Shown piece by piece: positions 45,619-54,469 of a stretch of 64,000 bases of DNA. The position numbers were made by a program, and so were the translations under genes. This DNA comes from an uncultured Eubacteriales bacterium (GTDB taxonomy: Bacteria; Bacillota; Clostridia; Oscillospirales; Acutalibacteraceae). The number at the start of each line of letters is the position of its first letter. Positions within the stretch are counted from its first letter, which is position 1. Location of the stretch: assembly GCA_900540085.1 (NCBI GenBank), contig UQEU01000004.1, positions 96,168 through 160,167 of the forward strand. The letters run 5' to 3'. The notes below the pieces were generated by a model. It was not told where the DNA came from. It ran no database searches and saw only the letters and a list, made by a program, of their open reading frames with translations.

Positions 45619-46908
45619 CTATTTTACAACAAGCGGTTCATAACCGTTAAAATTGTCTGTATGTTCTTTAAAAACGGAAACATCTCGAATATTTATGAAA
45701 TTGTCGCCGTTTAAATCATAAGAAGATAGGTCTAAAACTTCGCCGATATAATCGGAAAATTCTTCCTGACTTATTCCGTAAATCGAGTTTGCCGACTGAA
45801 AATCTTTGATATTAACAAAGCCGTCGCCGTTCATATCGTATATCTTATTATTATACTTTTTGCCGAACTTACCATTGTACATCTCTATATCTTTAGAGTC
45901 TGCAACATTGTCGCCGTTAATATCGACATTCAACAAATCTATTCCTACACTGCTGACATATTTATCCTTTTCGCCGACTTCGATTGTAATTTCACGGGGA
46001 ATACAGTTTTTCGCACTGACTGTCGCCGTATATGTACCAGCTTCTTTTCGGATGGTAAAATCGCCGCTTTCATCTGTTTTAAAAACTTCATCATCTATTG
46101 CAACCGTTGCGTCACACACGCCGTTTTTATCGGGCAAAAGCGTGCTGACATTTGCCGTAAAATAGTAAATCGGTTTTTTCAATATACTTATCGGCACTTT
46201 GTAAACAGCGCCCATATATTTTACTGTTAAAAAGTCCTCTTCGCCGTAAATCCAATGGTTAATATATTGGTTATGTACGAGATAGAGTTTTTTGCCGTGA
46301 ATTGTCTGCGTACCGCCGCTCAATTCCGTGTTCCAATGTGCTTTTGTTCCGTCGGAAAAATAGACATCTATCTCAAGACTGTCATAAAAATCCTGCAAGT
46401 TATAGTCAAAATACTGTTTTCCGTCAGAATCGGTGTTCCATCTGCCGTTTTTGTTTTCTAAAAAATAGTAGTCCGTACTAACGGTAATTTTTTCAACTTC
46501 GTCAGATTTTTCGCTTGTTAAAAGGACTTTTATTTTACCCCTTCTGTCAGCATTCCAAAACTTTCCGACAAAAAAGTATGTTTTTCCTTCTTCGAGTTTT
46601 ACGTTTACTTTAAACTGTTGACCGCCTGCCGAATCGTCGTCCGATGCAATAAGTTTATTGTCTGCGTCGTAAACATAGCCCATCGAATCATAAGTCGCAC
46701 TTGCTTCAAAATGATACACGGCACTGTATTCGGGTGTATATGAAAACTTTACGCCTTCGGAATTTGTAATGTTGCTTTCCTGCCAAACATCTAACAAAAG
46801 ATTTGTATATGCAAATGCAGGAGAAACGGCAAATAAAGTGCAAAATCCAAACATTACACAAAGAACAAGGCACAATATTTTTTTTGATGTTTTCGACAAT
46901 TTTTTCAT
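45619..46908 (-). CDS. Secreted protein with dockerin-like calcium repeats
   Basis: The 429-residue protein has a signal peptide (cleavage near AFAY), a beta-rich domain of about 120 residues ending before EKITVS, further beta-rich segments, an Ig-like region around 255-310, and three C-terminal EF-hand-like loops: DINGDNVADSKD, DMNGDGFVNIKD and DLNGDNFINIRD. Such DxNxDG repeats are typical of dockerins or related EF-hand modules that bind cohesins or stabilise secreted proteins. No catalytic domain and no cohesin was recognised in the window. Confidence 0.82.
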   Translation of the reverse strand: MKKLSKTSKKILCLVLCVMFGFCTLFAVSPAFAYTNLLLDVWQESNITNSEGVKFSYTPEYSAVYHFEASATYDSMGYVYDADNKLIASDDDSAGGQQFKVNVKLEEGKTYFFVGKFWNADRRGKIKVLLTSEKSDEVEKITVSTDYYFLENKNGRWNTDSDGKQYFDYNLQDFYDSLEIDVYFSDGTKAHWNTELSGGTQTIHGKKLYLVHNQYINHWIYGEEDFLTVKYMGAVYKVPISILKKPIYYFTANVSTLLPDKNGVCDATVAIDDEVFKTDESGDFTIRKEAGTYTATVSAKNCIPREITIEVGEKDKYVSSVGIDLLNVDINGDNVADSKDIEMYNGKFGKKYNNKIYDMNGDGFVNIKDFQSANSIYGISQEEFSDYIGEVLDLSSYDLNGDNFINIRDVSVFKEHTDNFNGYEPLVVK

Positions 46909-46976
46909 ACTATCACCAAATATAAATATCTGTAAAAATATAATTCAGAGCAACTGACCGTATAGACAGTATAACA

Positions 46977-47019
46977 AAAAAACAAACAAAAATAAAGCCC
47001 CTATGAACACGATAGGGGC
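46977..47019 (-). terminator. Intrinsic terminator of an intergenic transcript
   Basis: On the minus strand GCCCCTAT-cgtgttc-ATAGGGGC is followed by TTTATTTTTGTTTG. It faces away from both flanking genes' coding directions and therefore must end a transcript that begins in the gap. Confidence 0.85.
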
Positions 47020-47164
47020 GAATTTACTTAACTACCGCAAAAAAACAAGTAGGTAAAAAAAATTGTGAAGGATGGTGTGTTTATCATTAAGGAGATAAAA
47101 AAAACCTACCTGTCCCTTTGCGGTCTGCTCACCGTCAACAACATAACACTGTTGACACTTCAAA
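46985..47164 (-). ncRNA. Candidate structured noncoding RNA (~175 nt)
   Basis: A promoter TTGTCT-N17-TACAAT (47171-47199, minus strand) predicts a start near 47164 and a strong terminator ends at 46985-47019. Between them no open frame with a ribosome site is seen. The RNA can form a 5' hairpin (GTCAACA with TGTTGAC, 47134-47156), a long-range pairing CCGCAAA/TTTGCGG (47117-47123 with 47035-47041), and inside it GTAGGT/ACCTAC (47104-47109 with 47049-47054). I do not recognise it as 6S, tmRNA, RNase P or SRP RNA. It could also be a leader for the dockerin gene that terminates before it. Confidence 0.55.
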
Positions 47165-47170
47165 TTATAT

Positions 47171-47199
47171 ATTGTAAAATTATATTACACAATAGACAA
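47171..47199 (-). promoter_or_regulatory. Promoter of the candidate ncRNA
   Basis: Minus strand TTGTCT-N17-TACAAT. Confidence 0.6.
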
Positions 47200-47312
47200 T
47201 TATTAATAAATGGAATTTAAGTGACATATTTTAAAAATTGTACATTTATACGACAGAAAAGCGATAATCTTCAACAATTATTGTGATAAATATGTAAAAG
47301 TTGGTGAAGTTT

Positions 47313-47924
47313 GTGTCAAATAAAACAGATTTAAGAATTATAAAGACAAAAAAATCAATTTACAGAGCTTTTTTCAAATTGCTGAATGAAAAAGGTTTTG
47401 AAAAAATCAGCGTAAAGGATATTTCCGACGAAGCAGTAATAAGCAGAAATACTTTCTATCTTCACTATGAAGACAAGTATGACTTGATGGACAAACTCTG
47501 TGACGAAATGGTAACTGCACTTTTTGAAAATGTAAACAAAAAAATCGAAAATTACGCAGAATTGAGTTTAAATGTTACCGTAAGTTCCATAACAAAAGTT
47601 TTGATGCTTGCTAATGAAGTAATCAGCGAAAATGAAGAAATGTACACAATAATGCTCAAAAACGACAATTCATACATTTTCAAAAACAAATTAAGGAAGA
47701 AACTTCACTTTTATCTGTCGCCGATTTTTAATAACGCTGACGGACTTTCCGAGTACAATATACAGTACATTATAGGCGGAATAGTAAACATAACCATTTA
47801 CAGACTGCACAACAAAATAGAACCTATAAACGAACAAACGGTAGAAGCATTTGTTCGGCTTAACTTTTCTACATATATAGAGTATATGAAAAACTACGGA
47901 AAACAACGAGGCGAAACACAATGA
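47313..47924 (+). CDS. TetR family transcriptional regulator
   Basis: About 203 residues with an N-terminal TetR helix-turn-helix (ISVKDISDEAVISRNTFYLHY, residues about 30-50) and a helical ligand/dimer domain of the AcrR/DhaS-like type. GTG at 47313 is favoured over an upstream TTG because GGTGA lies at suitable distance. It overlaps the histidine kinase gene by four bases (ATGA) and leads a three- or four-gene operon, an unusual pairing. Confidence 0.88.
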   Translation: MSNKTDLRIIKTKKSIYRAFFKLLNEKGFEKISVKDISDEAVISRNTFYLHYEDKYDLMDKLCDEMVTALFENVNKKIENYAELSLNVTVSSITKVLMLANEVISENEEMYTIMLKNDNSYIFKNKLRKKLHFYLSPIFNNADGLSEYNIQYIIGGIVNITIYRLHNKIEPINEQTVEAFVRLNFSTYIEYMKNYGKQRGETQ

Positions 47925-49447
47925 AACGGGCAAAAAGAAAAACAGGCAGAAAACGATTTAAAGATATGTCGATTATAAGCAGAATTTTCATTGCAAATGT
48001 CTGTATCATACTTTTTCCGACAATCTTGCTGATAGCACTTTCACCGACGCTTTTTTCAGCAAGTGCACTTTACTTCGGATTTTCAAATGTAACTTCAAAC
48101 ACATACAGTTCCGTAAACCAAATTCAATGGAATTTTGCAATAAACAATATATATGAAAATGTAACGAAAGATGACGGCGCCGAGTTAAAAAAATATCTTA
48201 ATCCCATCGAAAAAATCGGTTATGAATTTTTAATCACAAAAAACGGAGAGATATATTATTTAAGCGAAAATTCATCTGTTGACGGGATTGAAAAATCTGC
48301 AAAAAACATAGCGAGAACGAGTCTTGAAAATGAGATGGCGTACTACGGAAAAAACGGACTTCTCATCAACAGGATATACGAAAACAACGGCGACGAGTAT
48401 AAAATTTCAGTCATCAGCAAAGATTATACAATGTCTGAAAACGACACATCAATTAAGCATCAAATTTCAGTCATAACAGGCAAATCAATAGTCGGTGTTG
48501 TAATCATTGCGGCGATTTTTGCAACCGCCATGTTAATCATTACCTCAATAACGGCAAATTCCATAAACAAGCCTCTGACAGAACTGAAAATCAGTGCAGA
48601 AGAAATAGGAAGCGGAAACCTGTACCATCGAGTGAACTATGAAAGCAAAAACGAACTCGGTCAGACGGCGGAAGCGTTTGACCTGATGAGACGGCGACTG
48701 CTTGAAAGCGAAGAAACCGACAAAGAGCGAGAAAGAGCACAAAAAGAAATGATTGCCGGTGTTGCACACGATTTAAGAACTCCTTTGACTTCAATAAAAG
48801 GATATGTCGAAGGACTTCTTGACAATATCGCAAACACACCCGAAAAGCGTGAAAGATATTTGAAAACAATATACTCCTCCACACTTGATATGGAAAAACT
48901 CCTTGACGACCTTTTGACATATTCAAAGTTGAATTTAAACACGATAGTTTTAAATAAGAAAAAAATAAACATATACGAATATATGAAAGACTGTGCCGAA
49001 GATTTGGAAAACAAACTTCACGACCAAAATTTCGACTTTAAATTCAACGCATACTGCGACGACAATGTTACCGTAATGCTTGACCCCGACAACTTTGCAA
49101 GAGTTATACGAAATGTTGTTTCAAACAGTTTAAAATACAAACAAGAAGACAAAAAAGGCGTACTGACATTTACTCTCACTCAATACACAAGAACCGTACT
49201 TATAGAAGTTGAGGACAACGGAATAGGCGTTGACTCAGACGAATTGATACACATATTTGACTCATTCTACCGTGCCGACAAAGCACGGACGAGGACAGAA
49301 TCTGCAGCCAACAACTCAAGCGGTCTCGGACTTTCGGTATGCAAACAAATAGTTACGCTTCACAACGGTTCAATTTGGGCTACAAGCGAAAAAGGAAAAG
49401 GACTTACAATACATATTTCACTTCCGACAGAAAAGGAGAACAAATGA
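47921..49447 (+). CDS. Sensor histidine kinase
   Basis: The 508-residue protein has two transmembrane helices (about 22-48 and 188-212) around an extracellular sensor of roughly 140 residues, a HAMP linker, the HisKA box AGVAHDLRTPLTS with the phospho-accepting histidine near residue 282, and a HATPase domain (NVVSNSLKY, DNGIGV, GLGLSVCK). It partners the response regulator encoded one base downstream. Confidence 0.95.
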   Translation: MKRAKRKTGRKRFKDMSIISRIFIANVCIILFPTILLIALSPTLFSASALYFGFSNVTSNTYSSVNQIQWNFAINNIYENVTKDDGAELKKYLNPIEKIGYEFLITKNGEIYYLSENSSVDGIEKSAKNIARTSLENEMAYYGKNGLLINRIYENNGDEYKISVISKDYTMSENDTSIKHQISVITGKSIVGVVIIAAIFATAMLIITSITANSINKPLTELKISAEEIGSGNLYHRVNYESKNELGQTAEAFDLMRRRLLESEETDKERERAQKEMIAGVAHDLRTPLTSIKGYVEGLLDNIANTPEKRERYLKTIYSSTLDMEKLLDDLLTYSKLNLNTIVLNKKKINIYEYMKDCAEDLENKLHDQNFDFKFNAYCDDNVTVMLDPDNFARVIRNVVSNSLKYKQEDKKGVLTFTLTQYTRTVLIEVEDNGIGVDSDELIHIFDSFYRADKARTRTESAANNSSGLGLSVCKQIVTLHNGSIWATSEKGKGLTIHISLPTEKENK

Positions 49448-49448
49448 T

Positions 49449-50138
49449 ATGAGCAAAATATTAATCATTGAAGACGACAGAAACATACTCAGTCTTGAAG
49501 AAGACTACTTAAACGCTGCCGGCTGTTCGACAATAAGTGCAACAGACGGCAAAATAGGTCTTGAAAAAGCGTTATCGCTTGATATTGACCTTGTTATACT
49601 TGACCTGATGCTACCGTCACTTGACGGATTTGAAATCTGCAAAGCAATACGAGAGAAAAAAGATATACCGATTATAGTTGTAAGTGCAAGAAAAGAGGAC
49701 TTTGACAAAATCAATCTTCTCGGAATAGGTGCAGACGACTATGTTGTAAAGCCTTTCAGTCCGAGTGAACTTGTAGCAAGAGCAAAAGCACATCTTTCAC
49801 GCTACAACAGATTGACGGGGGCTGAAAAAAACAATGCCGAAACAGTTACTTCAGGTCCGCTTACAATAAACAAAAAAGCACGCAGAATGTTTATAAACTC
49901 AAAGGAACTTACTTTTACAAACAAAGAGTTTGACCTTCTCGACTATCTTGCTGAAAATCCAAATGTCGTTTTTACAAAAGACGAACTTTTCAACAAAATT
50001 TGGGAGTCTGACCCGATGGGTGAGACCTCAACAATAACAGTCCATATTAACAGAATTCGTGATAAAATCAAAGAACTCGGAGAATCAAGCGACTTTATCG
50101 AAACTGTTTGGGGTTCGGGTTACAGATTTAAAGACTGA
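49449..50138 (+). CDS. Response regulator, OmpR/PhoB type
   Basis: The 229-residue protein has a receiver domain (acidic pair EDD at 8-10, phospho-acceptor Asp52 in VILDLMLPS, VVKPF near 100) and a C-terminal winged helix ending ETVWGSGYRFKD. It is translated together with the kinase gene. The regulon is unknown; neighbouring promoters are candidates. Confidence 0.96.
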   Translation: MSKILIIEDDRNILSLEEDYLNAAGCSTISATDGKIGLEKALSLDIDLVILDLMLPSLDGFEICKAIREKKDIPIIVVSARKEDFDKINLLGIGADDYVVKPFSPSELVARAKAHLSRYNRLTGAEKNNAETVTSGPLTINKKARRMFINSKELTFTNKEFDLLDYLAENPNVVFTKDELFNKIWESDPMGETSTITVHINRIRDKIKELGESSDFIETVWGSGYRFKD

Positions 50139-50148
50139 GGCAAAAATT

Positions 50149-50325
50149 ATGAATGAATGTGAAAAATGCAGATACAACTGCTACGATGAAGAAACTGAAG
50201 AATTTTACTGCACTCTTGAACTTGACGAGGACGAGTACGCAAAACTTCTTTTTGAAAAATCAAACAGATGCAAATACTTCATTCCCGATATTGACGAATA
50301 CGGAATTGTGAGAAAACAAAATTAA
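50149..50325 (+). CDS. Small cysteine-rich protein (DUF6472-like)
   Basis: The 58-residue protein has CEKCRYNCYDEE near the start, a central YCTLELDEDEY and CKYF near the end, giving about five cysteines that could hold a metal. This resembles the DUF6472 group of small clostridial proteins, a tentative match. The ribosome site GAGG overlaps the stop of the response regulator, so it belongs to the same operon. Confidence 0.72.
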   Translation: MNECEKCRYNCYDEETEEFYCTLELDEDEYAKLLFEKSNRCKYFIPDIDEYGIVRKQN

Positions 50326-50335
50326 ATAAAAAATC

Positions 50336-50374
50336 AAATCTCCCGCGCTTATACAGGCTCGGGAGATTTTTTTT
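50336..50374 (+). terminator. Terminator of the TetR-kinase-regulator operon
   Basis: AAATCTCCCG pairs with CGGGAGATTT, followed by a run of eight T residues. Confidence 0.85.
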
Positions 50375-50403
50375 GAAAATTTTCAAATCTATCAATAAAA
50401 ACA

Positions 50404-50446
50404 GCAAAAACACCGCACGATTTTTCAACCGTACGGTGCATTTTTT
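50404..50446. terminator. Terminator of the beta-propeller surface protein
   Basis: CACCGCACG and CGTACGGTG pair with one mismatch, with T-rich flanks on both strands; on the minus strand it follows the surface-protein stop. Confidence 0.75.
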
Positions 50447-50466
50447 CAAATAATTTTAAATACTAA

Positions 50467-52539
50467 TTATTTTGCTTCGTGTTCAACAGTCCACTGTTGC
50501 TTTTTGCGCAAAAGCCAAGGAGCAGCAGTAACAAATACAGCACCGATTGCAAAAATATAGTTTCTTACACTGTTTGCAATATCACTGTCGTTTGAACCTG
50601 TATCAGGAATGTCAGGTGTGTCAACATTTTCGTTTGGGTCGGATGTTCCCGGTTTTGAAGTATCTTTAACTTCGTTAAGTCTCCAAACCTGAGCGCCCAA
50701 GAACGGGTTAGCGGTACCGATGCAAAGACCGTAGTTTGTTACACCGAATGAACGCAAACCGTGGTTGTACGGGTCGCCGAAACCGTCTCTTGTGAGAACT
50801 TCAAAGTTTTTGCCGTCTTCTGTTACCAAAAGGTCAAATCCGCGTTCGCCTTTGCTGAGATACTCACAAGTTTTAAGGAAGTATTCAAGTTTTTCAATAG
50901 TGATTTGGCTGAGAAGACCGTCAATTACCTCTACAATTTCCGGAGGAAGCTGGTCTTTAATTGATTCATAGAATGCTTTGAGTTTTTTAAGAGCCTCTAA
51001 CAAATCTTCAGTGCTTTGAATATCGTTGAAACCGCCCTTATCGTAAAGGTCTTTGAGCATTTCTACAAGTTTAGCAAGTTCTTCCTGGCTGATTGCACGT
51101 GTCTGAGGTGATTCAACCTCGCCTTTTTTAGTAAGTTCGATAACTTTTTGAATGTACTCTATTTGTTGTTCCCATTCTTCAGGTGTACGCTCAAGAATAT
51201 CGCCGTTTGTGAACTGCATTACAGGATATGCAAGGCTTCCGATGTCGAATGTGCCGACATAAAGTTTGCCGTCATATACCTGCATACGCCATACATATTG
51301 GTTAAGATTGTTGCCGAAACCTGAACCCATATTGCCGACTACTTCAGGGAAAATGTCGTTTGGTTCGCCTGCTACAAGTTCTACATTTTCATCTGTATCC
51401 ATTCTCCAAAGGTTTACAGGAGAAGAAAGGTCTTTGTAAAGAGGCTCAAAATTCATTGAGAGAGCCTGCGGAAGAGCAACCATCGGGTCGTTATATCCGC
51501 CGATATAAAGATGGTTGTCGAATACAACAAGGTTAGCTGCACCTGAACGGTCTGCACTGAAACCGAAAGGATATTTCGCACCGTCTTTTTCATCACCGGC
51601 AATTACATGGTACTTAAATGTGCCGTCTTTTTGTTCTTCACCGCAAACAAGTGCAAATGCCTGTTTCTTGTTACTTCTGCCTGTTACGATAGATATGTAA
51701 AGTTTACCGTTAAGAGAAGCCATATCAAAGATTGAACCGCCGAAAATATTGTCGTTAAACATATTTGCGGGGTAATCAAAAAGGTCTTCCTGAGTAGCGA
51801 TTACTTTAAAAGATTCTTTTCCGGCAGAAGGATTTTCGGATGCAACGATATAAGCACCGTTGTCGCCTATCATACTAACTGCAAGTTTACCATTAATTTC
51901 TGTAATGCCTCTGATGCCTGTTGCCATACCCGGAACGGTTACAGGATCTGACTCGTAAACTCTTTTGTACTCATCTGTTTCAGGGTCAACTTCAACAACA
52001 AATGAAATCTTACCTGTACCGATGAAATAAAGTTTACCATTGAAAACAGTCGCGTTTCTGAAACCGCCTGATTTTTCAGGTTGGTAAATTACTTTTGTTT
52101 CGCCTGTTTTAGCGTGAATTTTTACAAGAACAGCTCTGTTTGCGTCTGTCGGATTGTTCTTTTCATCACCTGTGTAGAGTGCACCGTTAAATGCTGCATC
52201 TACAATTGCCTTGAACAACTCCCGGTCAATTCCGAACTGACCTGCCATGATTTTGAGAGTCTGCCAGATTGCGGCATAGCAAGTACCAACATATACATAG
52301 TCGCCGTAACCAACTGCCGACCACGCATAGTTTTGACCTCTGTCAGCATCTCCCGACTCAAAATCAATGAGTCCGTCTGCTTCTTTAACACCGGAATTTT
52401 TGTGGGAAATCTTTTCCATGGTGTATTTTCCCGACGGAGCTGTGTAAGTTGTAACTTTATTTCCTGCAAATGCAGTGAATGATGTACCCATAATCACAAC
52501 AGCAAGTAACAAAGCTATGACTTTTTTTGCCTTTTTCAT
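50467..52539 (-). CDS. Surface-anchored beta-propeller-like protein
   Basis: The 690-residue protein has a signal peptide (cleavage near AFAG), a long region with repeated blade-like strands (NGKLYFIGTG, NGKLYISIVTG, DNHLYIGGYN, DGKLYVGTFD), an inserted helical segment at about 480-580, and a C-terminal IPDTG motif followed by a hydrophobic helix and RKKQQ, the layout of a sortase substrate. No sortase gene is in the window. The function is unknown; binding or sensing at the cell surface is likely. Confidence 0.75.
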   Translation of the reverse strand: MKKAKKVIALLLAVVIMGTSFTAFAGNKVTTYTAPSGKYTMEKISHKNSGVKEADGLIDFESGDADRGQNYAWSAVGYGDYVYVGTCYAAIWQTLKIMAGQFGIDRELFKAIVDAAFNGALYTGDEKNNPTDANRAVLVKIHAKTGETKVIYQPEKSGGFRNATVFNGKLYFIGTGKISFVVEVDPETDEYKRVYESDPVTVPGMATGIRGITEINGKLAVSMIGDNGAYIVASENPSAGKESFKVIATQEDLFDYPANMFNDNIFGGSIFDMASLNGKLYISIVTGRSNKKQAFALVCGEEQKDGTFKYHVIAGDEKDGAKYPFGFSADRSGAANLVVFDNHLYIGGYNDPMVALPQALSMNFEPLYKDLSSPVNLWRMDTDENVELVAGEPNDIFPEVVGNMGSGFGNNLNQYVWRMQVYDGKLYVGTFDIGSLAYPVMQFTNGDILERTPEEWEQQIEYIQKVIELTKKGEVESPQTRAISQEELAKLVEMLKDLYDKGGFNDIQSTEDLLEALKKLKAFYESIKDQLPPEIVEVIDGLLSQITIEKLEYFLKTCEYLSKGERGFDLLVTEDGKNFEVLTRDGFGDPYNHGLRSFGVTNYGLCIGTANPFLGAQVWRLNEVKDTSKPGTSDPNENVDTPDIPDTGSNDSDIANSVRNYIFAIGAVFVTAAPWLLRKKQQWTVEHEAK

Positions 52540-53000
52540 AAAAATACTCCTTTATAAATGAATTTATTTGATTACTCAAATAGTAAGTATATATTACTAA
52601 CTCATTAAAACTTTGTCAACATTTTTTATGAACAATAAACAAAATATTAATGAAAAATCAACTGTTGTTGGGTAAAATTGGATAAAATTGCGAAATTTTT
52701 TGCATACTAAATGATTATTTATACATTAATTGCATTATTTTACAATCATAATATAACAATTTGTAACATTTCTATCATTATATAAACTTTAGGACAAATA
52801 ACAACCAAAAAGTATAATATATTAATAAAATTTGTTTTTTTAACAATTTATTCACACTATTCAATAAAAAACACTTGCAAACAGAAGATTTGCACATTTC
52901 ACATTGTTTTCACATTGTAATATTTTTAAATATTTGAAAAAATTTTTTTACTCTGCTATTATATATACACTTAAACAAAAACAGAAACGGTGAATTTAAA
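52540..53000. promoter_or_regulatory. Divergent promoter region
   Basis: A 461-bp AT-rich gap with no gene. It holds a minus-strand promoter TTGACA-N17-TAATAT (52591-52619) for the surface protein; the palindrome TAGTAA-gtatata-TTACTA (52581-52599) covers its -10 box and may be an operator. A plus-strand promoter TTGAAA-N17-TATTAT (52934-52962) serves the DUF523 gene. Nothing else was recognised. Confidence 0.65.
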
Positions 53001-53441
53001 ATGAAAAAAATCATAGTAAGTGCCTGTTTACTCGGATACAACTGCAAATATTCCGGCTCAAACAATAAAAATTACGCTGTTTTAAAGTTGAAAAACAAAT
53101 ACGAACTCATCCCTGTTTGTCCCGAAGAGGCAGGCGGACTGCCCACACCGAGAGACGCAAGCGAAATTTCAAACGGAAAAGTTGTTACAAACAAAGGCAA
53201 AGATGTAACAAAAGAGTTCACGCTCGGTGCAGAAAAATGTTTTGAAATTGCAAAAAACAACAACTGCAATATTGCCGTTTTGAAAGAGAGAAGTCCGTCT
53301 TGCGGTTTTAAAAAAATTTACGACGGTACTTTTACTTCAAAAATTATTGACGGAAACGGCATTTTTGCCGAATTACTCGATAAAAACGGCATTAAAATAT
53401 ATAATGAAACAAATGCAGAGGAACTTTTAAATGATAATTAA
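53001..53441 (+). CDS. DUF523 family protein
   Basis: The 146-residue protein has the DUF523 marks: SACLLGYNCKYSG with two cysteines at the start, PVCPEEAGGLPTPR in the middle and KERSPSCGFK toward the end. Related proteins (TudS type) use the three cysteines to hold an iron-sulfur cluster and remove sulfur from thiouracil. Its end overlaps the FliB-like gene by 11 bp. Confidence 0.88.
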   Translation: MKKIIVSACLLGYNCKYSGSNNKNYAVLKLKNKYELIPVCPEEAGGLPTPRDASEISNGKVVTNKGKDVTKEFTLGAEKCFEIAKNNNCNIAVLKERSPSCGFKKIYDGTFTSKIIDGNGIFAELLDKNGIKIYNETNAEELLNDN

Positions 53442-54327
53442 AAAACCTGCATACTATGATAAATTCAGGTGTATAGCAGACAAGTGCGAAAACACCTGTT
53501 GCAGCGGCTGGCAAATAGAGATAGATGAAAAATCGCAGAAAAAGTACGAAAATGCAACAGGTAATTATTGCGATGTTTTAAAAAATTCCATTACGAAAAA
53601 CGAAAACGGCGAGACAGTATTTAAACAATCAGGTCTTGACTGTATTCATTTAAAAAACGGACTTTGCGAAATACAAAAAAATTTAGGCGAAAACTTTTTG
53701 TGCGACACCTGTAAAAACTTTCCCCGTTGGAAAAATATTTTCGGCGGAACAACAGAGTGCGGAATTTCAACTGCCTGCCCTGAAGCATCAAGGCTCATTT
53801 TTGCCGAAAATGAACTCGGGTTCAACTGCGAAATCACAGACGAACTGCCGAGTATCAACAATATCGACGCAGAAGAATACCTTGAACTGACAAAAAAGAG
53901 AAACAGTGTTTTTGAAAAAATAAAAAACGCAAAAAACAAAGACGATATTTTCAATGCTTTATATAATGTAATTAATAATTGCGAAAAAGGAACAAAAAGC
54001 AACGAAAAATTATCGTCAAAAAATGCTTTGGAGTTTTGCAAAACCTTTGACTATTCATCAAAAGAAAGTGCATTATTTTTAAATGAACAAAACAGTCTAA
54101 CGATAGATGAATTTAAAAACTTGAGTTTTTACTATGTTTACAGGTATTTTATGCTTCCCGTTTTGGAAGATATTGACATTGAAAGCACAGTTGAATTTAT
54201 CATTTTTTCACTTCTCGTAATAAATGAAACAGGGAAAAAAGGAGCAGTTGTTTTTGCAAAAGAGGTGGAAAACTGCGAAGAAAATATGAAAAAACTTTTT
54301 TCTTATTTAAAAAATAAAGAAAATTGA
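53431..54327 (+). CDS. FliB-like lysine N-methylase (cysteine-cluster protein)
   Basis: The 298-residue protein has the N-terminal cysteine cluster of the FliB/YkgJ-like family: DKCENTCCSGW, CIHL...CEIQ, CDTCKNFPR and CGISTACPE. The family is named for the flagellin lysine N-methylase of Salmonella, but many members occur in bacteria without flagella, and no flagellar gene is in the window, so the substrate is open. Translation is coupled to the DUF523 gene. Confidence 0.82.
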   Translation: MIIKKPAYYDKFRCIADKCENTCCSGWQIEIDEKSQKKYENATGNYCDVLKNSITKNENGETVFKQSGLDCIHLKNGLCEIQKNLGENFLCDTCKNFPRWKNIFGGTTECGISTACPEASRLIFAENELGFNCEITDELPSINNIDAEEYLELTKKRNSVFEKIKNAKNKDDIFNALYNVINNCEKGTKSNEKLSSKNALEFCKTFDYSSKESALFLNEQNSLTIDEFKNLSFYYVYRYFMLPVLEDIDIESTVEFIIFSLLVINETGKKGAVVFAKEVENCEENMKKLFSYLKNKEN

Positions 54328-54469
54328 TAAACTTTTCTTAAACTTTTTTAACAAAATATTATCACGCAACCACAAAATTTTACAATAATTTAATTGATTG
54401 TAAAAAATATATGTTGTATTATGGTTTTGATGCTCTGAAACAGCATATTATACAACAAAGGAGAACAAA

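Noticed and set aside
47065..47220. Plus-strand open frame of about 51 codons (GTG start) in the gap before the TetR gene
   Set aside because: It crosses the helices of the candidate ncRNA, its composition looks like translated AT-rich DNA, and the promoter and terminator signals here run on the opposite strand.
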